Shown here piece after piece: positions 1 to 6,425 of a DNA stretch of 7,248 bases. Source of the stretch: Bacteroidetes bacterium UBA6063 (GTDB lineage Bacteria; Bacteroidota; Bacteroidia; NS11-12g; UBA9320). The notes under the pieces were generated by a model. The model was not told the DNA's origin. It saw nothing but the letters and a program-made list of their open reading frames with translations, and searched no databases. A program made the position numbers and the translations under genes. Where the stretch lies: assembly GCA_002428905.1 (NCBI GenBank), contig DIYD01000195.1:1-7248 (forward strand), in the 5' to 3' direction. Within the stretch, counting starts at the first letter, position 1, and every line of letters starts with the position of its first letter.

Positions 1-46
1 CAAATAAAACCTGAAACTGTTTGCATTCGGCGCAATACGTAACCAT
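1..46 (-). CDS. possible start of a further operon gene, CxxC motif (partial, cut by window edge)
   Basis: Only about 15 codons are visible, read leftward from an ATG at 46-44: M-V-T-Y-C-A-E-C-K-Q-F-Q-V-L-F, still open at the window edge. The Cys-x-x-Cys pair near the N-terminus would suit a small zinc-ribbon or redox protein. The candidate starts 25 bp after the stop of the TonB receptor gene on the same strand, with no terminator-like hairpin between, so it could be a fifth operon member. Against it, a second reading frame is also open here (ATG at 51-49), there is no Shine-Dalgarno sequence, and 15 codons are too few to judge. No function is assigned. Confidence 0.22.
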   Translation of the reverse strand, partial: MVTYCAECKQFQVLF

Positions 47-71
47 CCCATTAGAGGAGTTATAAAGACTA

Positions 72-2504
72 CTATGGGTGCACATGTTTGGAGACTGCGT
101 TAAAGTTATAGCGAACAGTGAAATAAATAGATCTTGGTGGAGCAGTGATGATACCCGGGCCGGGATAACTCAAAGCACGCCTTGTGAAATATGCTCTATT
201 CATTACATTATTCAGAGCAAGCTTAACAGAGAAATTATTGCGCGACCAGCCTGCGTTGATGTCGTGAATGGAAAAGGAAGGAATTATACCTCGAGTACCA
301 TCAGTAACCAAAATGGCATTTGTTGCGTCGGTAAACTGTTCATCCTGGTAGCTAAACTGATAGGTGAAGAACCATTTTTTCCATGAAGCTCGTAAGCCAG
401 ATTTTATTACTATCGGCACAACGTATTCTATTTGATTGCCAATAAATGCCGATTCTCCACTGATGTATCTTCCATGTACATAGCTGAAGTTGCCAAAGGT
501 GTTCAACTTCCAGTGTGTCTTATTTCGACTAAGAAGTTTGAGGATGTCCGCATTGATGTAGGATTCTAAACCAGTTGAGAATGCATCTCCAATATTCGTT
601 CTGAATGCCGTTTGCTGACTTATCCCATTTCGTTCAAGTGTAATTTCATCGATGCCAATTCGGTTGTTGTATCGTAAATAGAATACACTGGCATCAAACC
701 ATATTGCCTTGTTTTTGCAAATCCCACGGAAACCCAGATCAATATTAAAACCGGATTCGTCTTGTAAGAGAGAATCCACCACCAGGTTTGGATTCGAAAT
801 ACTCATATCGGAGAAGTTGATCGCTTTGTAATTCTGTGTCACATTCGCAATCCATTCTACGTTGGATTTAGATCGGTGGGAGATGCCCATACCAAACAGC
901 GGGAAATGTCTTGTGTTTTGCCGTTGAACCGGAATAGATTCCGAAAAAATGACCCGGTCACCCGATATTAAACGATTTTTGTATACGCCTTCTACCGAAG
1001 TGTGAATGTACTCATAACGAACGCCAGGGTTGATGTACCAACTTGGCGATAATTCAATCATGTTTTCAGCAAAGAATGCATAGTTCTGAGCTGGGAACTG
1101 GTAATCGGATACGCCCACATCCTGTTTGTTCAGAAACTCAAAATTGGCTTCGGAACCTGCATTGGCAAACCCTTGTTTATTCTCGGTTTGACCACGGTAG
1201 AGCCGTGTTCCTATGAGCAATTTTGAACGTTTGCTCAAGAAACGGTATGAATGCAATAAGCGCCATTCTGTACCAAGATTGTGGAACTCACCAGAAATCA
1301 AATCACGTTGACGCATTGGATCTGGTCTGTGTGGTCGGCTTAGCTCTCCAACGGATTCGCGACAGGCAAAGAGGTAAAAGGCACGTCCATTTATAAGTGT
1401 TGAGTCGCCCAAACGATAATTCAGATTTGCACTGGCGATATTCCAGTCGACATTAAACCAGTTTCGGGTTCGCTTTGATTGGTAAGGGTCTTGAGCGAAT
1501 TCGAAGTCTACCAGTCCACCCGGTTGTTGAGCCAGGTAGTCCATGTGTGTAAACGTAAGACTTAGATCGGCTTTCTTACCTAACTTCTGATTATAAGAAG
1601 CGTATGCCGTGTTCTGTCTGAACCTGGAGTTGGGTCGATATTGATCGCCGGTTTTACGTTGATAGAATGCATAATATCGGTGTTTTTTTCCACTGCCACC
1701 AACACTGGTAAACGACTGAAAGAAACCAAACGACCCCATGGTAAGACTTTGTCGCACACCAAACTTACTCGTTTCATGGTCCTTTATGTGGTAGTTTAGG
1801 AGACCTCCAAAGTGCGGGCCATACTGAAGTGATGCTGCACCCCGCACGAACTCAATCCGATCCACCGCCTCTGAAGGAGGGGTGTAATAGGTTTCAGGAT
1901 ACCCCAGAGCATCTGCACTGATGTCATGGCCGTTTTGGCGTGTATTGAAATTACTGGTTCTATTGGGGTCCAGACCTCGCGCTCCAATATTAAGTTGAAG
2001 CCCTGAAGCGTCATTTTCCCATATATTTAAACCGGGTATGGATTGATAAATCTGTCGAGCATTATTGGTGGCTAAGTTGGCCGAAGTTTCTTTCGGACGA
2101 AAGATCTCCGCTTTTTTGCCTGTATAGATCGATGTGCCACGCACATCTGGAATCTGAATCAAATCAGGTCGTTCAAAGTTCACCGTGTGCGAATTGAGTC
2201 TCTGATCAAGTGGGAATAGAATAAACCGAATTGAATGTACATCGGCTCGTATGTCTATAACCGTGTCGAGTTGTTGAAACCCATTCACATGAACAATAAA
2301 TCCATGTCGTCCTAAATTTAAGTTCGATATTGAAGCCTTACCATTTCGAATGTCAATCAGGTTTGAACCGTCTATCACCAATTCTCCATGCTTCGTAAGT
2401 GGAATATTTTTGGTGCCATGATGAAGTTGGATGTCCAGATTTACTGCAAAGGACTGAGCAGCCAAGAGCAGACCCAAAATCGATATGGTGAGCAACCTTA
2501 CCAC
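72..2504 (-). CDS. TonB-dependent outer-membrane receptor, FecA-like
   Basis: An 810-residue TonB-dependent receptor that would import a ferric chelate or similar ligand across the outer membrane using TonB-ExbB-ExbD energy. Residues 1-20 are a signal peptide ending AAQSFA. Residues 21-105 look like a small beta-rich N-terminal domain, perhaps a degenerate carboxypeptidase-regulatory-like fold. The plug covers about 120-242, with GARGLDPNRT at 174-183 and VDRIEFVRGAASLQYGP at 214-230, both hallmark plug motifs. The rest alternates beta strands of a 22-strand barrel and includes GVRYEYIH. The last strand, RSIYFTVRYNF, is followed by a nine-residue tail (NAVSKHVHP), whereas most receptors end on the aromatic residue. 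The start is GTG; an in-frame stop lies only six codons upstream, and the start overlaps the preceding gene by 7 bp (GTGGTAA), so coupled translation is likely. Similarity to ferric dicitrate receptors is by motif; the true ligand is unknown. Confidence 0.93.
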   Translation of the reverse strand: MVRLLTISILGLLLAAQSFAVNLDIQLHHGTKNIPLTKHGELVIDGSNLIDIRNGKASISNLNLGRHGFIVHVNGFQQLDTVIDIRADVHSIRFILFPLDQRLNSHTVNFERPDLIQIPDVRGTSIYTGKKAEIFRPKETSANLATNNARQIYQSIPGLNIWENDASGLQLNIGARGLDPNRTSNFNTRQNGHDISADALGYPETYYTPPSEAVDRIEFVRGAASLQYGPHFGGLLNYHIKDHETSKFGVRQSLTMGSFGFFQSFTSVGGSGKKHRYYAFYQRKTGDQYRPNSRFRQNTAYASYNQKLGKKADLSLTFTHMDYLAQQPGGLVDFEFAQDPYQSKRTRNWFNVDWNIASANLNYRLGDSTLINGRAFYLFACRESVGELSRPHRPDPMRQRDLISGEFHNLGTEWRLLHSYRFLSKRSKLLIGTRLYRGQTENKQGFANAGSEANFEFLNKQDVGVSDYQFPAQNYAFFAENMIELSPSWYINPGVRYEYIHTSVEGVYKNRLISGDRVIFSESIPVQRQNTRHFPLFGMGISHRSKSNVEWIANVTQNYKAINFSDMSISNPNLVVDSLLQDESGFNIDLGFRGICKNKAIWFDASVFYLRYNNRIGIDEITLERNGISQQTAFRTNIGDAFSTGLESYINADILKLLSRNKTHWKLNTFGNFSYVHGRYISGESAFIGNQIEYVVPIVIKSGLRASWKKWFFTYQFSYQDEQFTDATNAILVTDGTRGIIPSFSIHDINAGWSRNNFSVKLALNNVMNRAYFTRRALSYPGPGIITAPPRSIYFTVRYNFNAVSKHVHP

Positions 2505-3823
2505 GATTGAATCCAGTTTTTATGTTTCAACGAATAACCGACAGCGCTCAGGTCTACTTTCTCATCGATGAATCGTTGTGAAGGACGCCCGTTCATGCTT
2601 ACCACCGCGTGAACAGTAACCTCCGGATCTTCAATTCTTCCCTGGTAGACATGTGCCAGATGCTTCGCATATTGCACCATAAAATCCGGTTGGATCGCCA
2701 TTTGTTTCTCCTGAAAATCAGTTAGATAATCTGAATTGATAACTTCGGTATACCGTCCGGTGGTCTTATCACGCACAGTAAATGTGGCCAGACCAGATTT
2801 TTCCAGTAACATTACGCGCCAGCTAAATCGATATCCTTCTTCGCTTACCAGTACATTGCCCGGGTAAACTACATGGCGCAGTGGCAATAATACCTGAATA
2901 CCAAAGTACACAATAAGTCCCCATTTGAATAGCTTATGTGGTTGCGCTACAAGACGAGCAGTTCGTACAGTCGCAACTGATCGAAAACGCTGGTAAATCT
3001 TCTCATGAAATGAACCACTGAAGAAGATTAGGTTCGTGGTAATCATCAGTATTGGGAAGATCCCAATGTTAAACAGCAAACCTGTAGTCACATGAAAAAG
3101 GATTACTGTGGCATAAGCGAAAGGCCTTGCCTTTTTAAGGGAAAGCCAAAGACCAATGGTAAGGTCATAGATCGCACCAAACCAGGAGAAAACGAAGGCC
3201 GTTACAGGCAATGTTAGCAGGCCTCCGATAAGAGGTAGATCTTTATGCTCAGGCAACCAGATACGAAGAGGCATGGCCTCAAACAACCAGTCGTGATTTA
3301 CCTTTGCAAGTCCTGCAAAGAAGTACAAGACAACTACCTGGCCACGCAACATATAAATGTAGAGCGCCGGAATTCTATGCTGTTGTATTCCTGGCTTTCT
3401 AAGGGCATCCAATGAGAACGCCTTATGCGCAGGTGAGAACAACAATAAAAGAGCCAATAACGCAACGAGGTAGTGATGATTAAGGTAGTTGGTTGCATCC
3501 CACAACTCGGTATAGCTAAATAATACAAAGAATAGGGCAGTCATGGGTCGAAAGAATAGCCCGAGTGCAATACACAAGCTCGTGATTATCAACCCTGCGA
3601 ATGCGGCGTAAATCCAAAACGGATCAGGAGTGAGTACCCATTCAAATCCATTGTACTTAAAGAAGAAGTCCGGTTCTATGAACAGTTTCTCAATCCACCC
3701 GTTGTTCCAAAAGCGAATAGATGTAACACATAAGGTTAAACCAAACAATACACGAAAAGTAACCAAAGGCCAGATGCTTTTGGTCGATAAAACCCGATCA
3801 TGTATGTGGTTTAAGAAAGACAT
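2498..3823 (-). CDS. HTTM-domain membrane protein, vitamin K-dependent gamma-carboxylase (GGCX) family
   Basis: A 441-residue inner-membrane protein with about eight or nine hydrophobic segments between residues 18 and 316 and a soluble region at 320-441. From memory of human GGCX, landmarks occur in the same order: N-H-H-Y-L at 115-119 (GGCX NNHSYL), a V/I-P-then-LR-Q stretch at 151-163, FFAGLAKVNHDW at 168-179 (GGCX AGVKKLDADW), FHVTTGLLFNIGIFP at 243-257 (GGCX FHCMNSQLFSIGMF), and YRFSW at 331-335 (GGCX YGYSW). Lys174 aligns with GGCX Lys218, the base that deprotonates vitamin K hydroquinone. The protein ends WIQSW where GGCX reads WVQPL, so the last roughly 200 GGCX residues are absent. 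A TTG three bases upstream extends the frame, but ATG at 3823-3821 is preferred; it shares one base with the imelysin stop (TGATG). Bacteroidota make menaquinone, a usable K vitamin. Actual carboxylase activity is unproven; the family also contains members of unknown chemistry. Confidence 0.88.
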   Translation of the reverse strand: MSFLNHIHDRVLSTKSIWPLVTFRVLFGLTLCVTSIRFWNNGWIEKLFIEPDFFFKYNGFEWVLTPDPFWIYAAFAGLIITSLCIALGLFFRPMTALFFVLFSYTELWDATNYLNHHYLVALLALLLLFSPAHKAFSLDALRKPGIQQHRIPALYIYMLRGQVVVLYFFAGLAKVNHDWLFEAMPLRIWLPEHKDLPLIGGLLTLPVTAFVFSWFGAIYDLTIGLWLSLKKARPFAYATVILFHVTTGLLFNIGIFPILMITTNLIFFSGSFHEKIYQRFRSVATVRTARLVAQPHKLFKWGLIVYFGIQVLLPLRHVVYPGNVLVSEEGYRFSWRVMLLEKSGLATFTVRDKTTGRYTEVINSDYLTDFQEKQMAIQPDFMVQYAKHLAHVYQGRIEDPEVTVHAVVSMNGRPSQRFIDEKVDLSAVGYSLKHKNWIQSW

Positions 3824-4944
3824 CAATCCGAATCACTTGGGTTATCTACGTACGTAATTGCAATACACATAACCGAAGGCATATCGCTTTTCAGGAGTAC
3901 CACTTGTTCGGCAACGTCTTTATACGCCTTTATGACTGCTTCGTTATCGGTGTCAACCAGATCGGAAAGTCTGCCATTTAATTGCAGAACAGAGGCCATA
4001 CCGAGGTCAAACTGTTCGTTGACCAGCGTAGAAATTTTGTCTCCGTTTTTCTGGGCTTCGATGTAGTCGAGTGCTGATGCCAAACTATTCGAACCCTTGC
4101 CATTAAAGACTTGCTTTGATGCTTCGAGTGAACGCACGATCAGTTCCAGAGAAATGCCGCTGTGGTAGGCTTCAACCTCGGTAGGGTTTGTAAAACCAAG
4201 CGACAAAACACCCGAAGGAACACCAAGCTTGTTTCGCTTAATCTCTTCGTAGTTTTTGTTTAATCCGTTGATAATTAGACTTAGACCTTCACCTGAGGCA
4301 GTTCCAATACGGTTGTTGAACTCCGAAGCAAAGGTTTGCCAATCCAGCACAACATCTTCTAAACGTTGAAGCATGTCGTTTACAACGGCTTGTGCATATC
4401 GCTGGTAGTTCACATTGGAATTAAACGAGTCAATCGTGGCTGCATCGTTTTCACCCAAACCAAAGTAAAGTAAGTCCAGTGCAGGGAAGCCTTTGGTGTA
4501 TTCATCCGGAGAAGAAAAGTTTGTGTCCAGCGCCTGAATCTTAGCCCTGGTTTGTAATACGTTAAGCGGGTAATTGTTTAAACCGTTTGCTAAGAAATGC
4601 GTTTCAGCAGGTCCGAAATCAAACGGCGCTGCCGATTGCCATGCGAGGTAGGAACGTTTGAATGCTGCCTGCACTGAATCAAGGTTGGCTGAAGTCGGAT
4701 CAAGAACAAATTGATCGTTATGTGCTTGTAACACAGTACACTCGCTCTTCAGCTCGTTGTAAGCTGGAATTATGATGTCACTGCTGTAGTGACTGAGCAA
4801 AGGCTTGACATCGTAATCCTGTAAACACAGGTTTTGATTTCCTTCGTCATCCTTACATGAATAGAAGTTCCCAGAGAAAACCAATAATAGGGCAGCGAAA
4901 GCCGCCCCATATGTGTTTGCCTTGAATCGCTTATGAATCGACAT
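3823..4944 (-). CDS. imelysin-family (peptidase M75-like) lipoprotein, probable metal binding
   Basis: A 373-residue exported lipoprotein of the imelysin/EfeO-related family, implicated in bacterial iron uptake. The N-terminus is a signal sequence with lipobox FYSC, lipidated at Cys30, followed by the acidic KDDEG stretch often seen on surface-exposed Bacteroidota lipoproteins. Imelysin landmarks follow: IIPAYNEL (58-65), W102 and FGPAE (110-114), YPLN (125-128), GFPALDLLYFG (152-162), an EEIKRNKLGVPSG stretch near 233-245, EAYHSGISLE (258-267) and the typical C-terminal ITYVDN. The family's GxHxxE metal/peptidase motif is altered here to G-F-P-A-L-D, so peptidase activity is unlikely and metal binding, if any, must use other ligands. 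It starts 4 bp after the DUF4856 stop with no Shine-Dalgarno sequence, and its TGA overlaps the next ATG by one base. It probably acts with DUF4856 as a metal-capturing pair beside the TonB receptor; this role is inferred from family and context. Confidence 0.92.
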   Translation of the reverse strand: MSIHKRFKANTYGAAFAALLLVFSGNFYSCKDDEGNQNLCLQDYDVKPLLSHYSSDIIIPAYNELKSECTVLQAHNDQFVLDPTSANLDSVQAAFKRSYLAWQSAAPFDFGPAETHFLANGLNNYPLNVLQTRAKIQALDTNFSSPDEYTKGFPALDLLYFGLGENDAATIDSFNSNVNYQRYAQAVVNDMLQRLEDVVLDWQTFASEFNNRIGTASGEGLSLIINGLNKNYEEIKRNKLGVPSGVLSLGFTNPTEVEAYHSGISLELIVRSLEASKQVFNGKGSNSLASALDYIEAQKNGDKISTLVNEQFDLGMASVLQLNGRLSDLVDTDNEAVIKAYKDVAEQVVLLKSDMPSVMCIAITYVDNPSDSD

Positions 4945-4948
4945 GATC

Positions 4949-6064
4949 TTATAAATCCGCTTTAACAGATGTCATCGAAACGGCATCCGCAAGTTGATCA
5001 CGCGCTGATTCGATATTCTGAATCGTGGCGTTGTACAAGTTCATTTTGGAGAAGTCTTTATCTCCCGCAATTTTGACCAGTATTTCTTCGATTTCTGCAT
5101 TCGAGACTGACTTTTCTGGGCTAAACTGTAGACCATATATGAATCCAATTGCTTCTGACAATGCATGCGCTCGTAAAGCCATGTCATCAAAGTTTTTAAC
5201 TGCAGCATTTAGGTAATGAATCGCTGAACCTGCAGGTACTTTCTCCAATTCCATACGCACTTTCGCGATGGCTTCGTCACGTGCAGTAAGATCCTTGTTG
5301 CTGATGGCTGCCCTGCCTTTTAAGAAGGCATCCATAATGGGTTTGTTGCAGTTTAAAACACCGTTGCGTTTGTTGCTGTAGCTGCCTAAAAAAACAATGT
5401 TGTCGGTATTTGTCGGGAAGTCAGTGGGTACGCCAAAGTAGCCAAATGCTTCGTCCCAGTGGTGTTCCATTTTGGTGCCGGTACCTTCTATTACTTCTTC
5501 ATTGTCTACATCCATTTTATCTGAGCCGGTATATACCGCGGTGATTTGATAGTACAACAGTGCACCAATCAAGCCTTTTTCAAATACCTGACCTTCTTCA
5601 AGGCCGTTTGCATTCAACAGGTAAGACTTGGCATTGTCTTTGGAGTTTACAACTCCAGCAGTGCCATCTGTTCCTACAACAGTCGATGCGCTCGATACGG
5701 CAACGTCTTTTAACAATTGATCAAATACGGGTTGAACTGCAGCAAATGTCTTGTTCTTCATTTGCTTAGAATCCTCATAGGTTCCGGCCCAGCCAGCTTT
5801 GGTTGCATCGTTACTGAACATAGCCAGGAGTTTTGCTTCATCCAATCCTGTGCCCATGGTGTTTGCTGTTTTAAGGTAGTTCTTTAATTCGGTGAACTGT
5901 CCAATGCGTTGTGTTTGACCACTGTAGCTCACGTTGTCAAAGTTGTAGGAGGAAGGAACTGAATAAGTCGATGGTTCGATAACATCGTCATCGGTACATG
6001 ATTGGAAACCTAGTCCAAAACCGATTAAGGTAAGTAGTGAAAATATGCTTAGCGTTTTGCGCAT
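4949..6064 (-). CDS. DUF4856-family lipoprotein, companion of imelysin in metal uptake
   Basis: A 371-residue lipoprotein recognised as DUF4856, a Bacteroidota family repeatedly found beside imelysin genes. The signal peptide ends with lipobox FQSC (Cys23) and is followed by T-D-D-D, an acidic tract consistent with outer-membrane or surface placement. The mature protein looks largely helical. Notable conserved-looking sites are SYNFDNVSYSGQ (39-50), EKGLIGALLYYQI (162-174), the acidic DVDNEEVIEG (185-194), MEHHWDEAFGYFG (199-211) and RAHALSEAIGFIYGLQFSP (298-316). His202-x-x-Glu205 resembles the HxxE metal site of imelysins, followed likewise by an aromatic/Gly segment, so a structural relationship to imelysin is possible but not shown. 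First gene of the four-gene operon; its ATG lies about 20 bp downstream of a Bacteroidota -7 element, giving a very short leader and no Shine-Dalgarno sequence. The biochemical function of the family is not established. Confidence 0.86.
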   Translation of the reverse strand: MRKTLSIFSLLTLIGFGLGFQSCTDDDVIEPSTYSVPSSYNFDNVSYSGQTQRIGQFTELKNYLKTANTMGTGLDEAKLLAMFSNDATKAGWAGTYEDSKQMKNKTFAAVQPVFDQLLKDVAVSSASTVVGTDGTAGVVNSKDNAKSYLLNANGLEEGQVFEKGLIGALLYYQITAVYTGSDKMDVDNEEVIEGTGTKMEHHWDEAFGYFGVPTDFPTNTDNIVFLGSYSNKRNGVLNCNKPIMDAFLKGRAAISNKDLTARDEAIAKVRMELEKVPAGSAIHYLNAAVKNFDDMALRAHALSEAIGFIYGLQFSPEKSVSNAEIEEILVKIAGDKDFSKMNLYNATIQNIESARDQLADAVSMTSVKADL

Positions 6065-6083
6065 TACTTGAATTTTAGGTGGA

Positions 6084-6114
6084 CAAAAGTAACCTTATTT
6101 TTAATTGGTCTAAA
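6084..6114 (-). promoter_or_regulatory. Bacteroidota-type promoter of the metal-uptake operon
   Basis: On the minus strand, TACTTTTG (6091-6084) matches the Bacteroidota -7 consensus TAnnTTTG exactly. The -33 element is weak: TTTAG at 6114-6110, 18 bp upstream, only loosely resembles TTG. Transcription would begin near 6080-6075, leaving a leader of about 10-16 nt before the DUF4856 ATG. The region is AT-rich and free of coding sequence. Confidence 0.6.
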
Positions 6115-6118
6115 TAAG
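6094..6118. promoter_or_regulatory. candidate Fur-like operator, 25-bp inverted repeat overlapping the promoter
   Basis: Minus-strand CTTATTT and AAATAAG form perfect 7-bp arms around an 11-bp core (AGACCAATTAA). The inner flank TTATTTAGA is mirrored by TAAAAATAA, so the pairing is imperfect beyond the 7-bp arms. The repeat occupies the space between the -33 and -7 elements, where a bound repressor would block RNA polymerase. The operon's likely iron role makes Fur the obvious candidate; the motif does not identify the regulator by itself, and AT-rich DNA gives such arms by chance at times. Confidence 0.45.
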
Positions 6119-6218
6119 CATAAGATTATTTTTTTATGATATCCGTCAACTCTAAAAAACCACTGTTTAAGGCACTGAATCGAAGCTTCGCAAAGACGCG
6201 TGTACTGGCATTTTCGCC

Positions 6219-6425
6219 TCAGATTTCGGGTAGAATGTTCTTTACCCGGCCCACTTCCCCGGTTTCTAATCGAACCTTTATTCCGTGTGGGTGAAAAGCG
6301 GATTTCGTGAGAATGCGCTCCACAAAACCATCGGTAAGTTCACCGGTGCGTTGATGGTGTTTTTGAACAATTTCGACTTCAGCACCGATTTGGATATTGC
6401 TTCGCTGTCGTCCGTCTGTAGACAT
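6219..6425 (-). CDS. ywbE: YwbE family protein (DUF2196)
   Basis: A 68-residue protein matching the small YwbE family. Recognisable conserved segments are QRTGELTDGFVERILT (25-40) and HPHGIKVRLETGEVGRVK (45-62), the latter reading like a short beta-barrel with the sequence pattern of RNA-binding KOW/Sm-like modules. There is no signal peptide or membrane segment, so it is cytoplasmic. Its ATG shares one base with the lepA stop codon (TAATG), so translation is probably coupled to LepA. The family has no firmly established function; the neighbour and the compact basic/beta layout make a role near ribosome or RNA possible, which is inference only. Length is full for the family. Confidence 0.85.
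   Translation of the reverse strand: MSTDGRQRSNIQIGAEVEIVQKHHQRTGELTDGFVERILTKSAFHPHGIKVRLETGEVGRVKNILPEI

Larger units (their letters stand above)
6065..6218. other. intergenic region between ywbE and the metal-uptake operon
   Basis: 154 bp without a plausible gene. The half nearest the operon holds the promoter and inverted repeat described separately, plus a run of seven As on the minus strand (about 6129-6135) that could act as an upstream AT element. The half nearest ywbE holds a 10-bp palindrome CGAAGCTTCG (6181-6190) and a weak AAAC-AGTG-GTTT hairpin followed by Ts, neither strong enough to call a terminator. Termination after ywbE is therefore not resolved. Confidence 0.6.

Noticed and set aside
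78..386. Plus-strand open frame of 102 codons across the end of the receptor gene
   Set aside because: It lies wholly antisense to well-conserved barrel strands, has no start signal, and its composition (no domain, no signal peptide) looks like a shadow of the minus-strand gene.
2498..3823. Simple permease for the imported metal
   Set aside because: The hydrophobic layout might suggest a transporter, but the ordered GGCX landmarks and the long soluble C-terminal region fit the carboxylase family and no transporter motif is visible.
3824..3826. TTG as the start of the HTTM protein
   Set aside because: It would add just one residue before an ATG that overlaps the upstream stop by one base, the normal arrangement for coupled genes, so ATG at 3823-3821 is preferred.
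3630..3857. Plus-strand frame of 75 codons over the carboxylase-like gene start
   Set aside because: It is antisense to the N-terminal membrane segments of a recognised gene and across its start junction; no motif or ribosome site supports it.
6144..6190. Intrinsic terminator after ywbE
   Set aside because: CGAAGCTTCG has no room for a loop beyond a 3-bp stem, and the AAAC-AGTG-GTTT hairpin has only four AT-rich pairs, so neither meets the usual stem strength despite a short T run.
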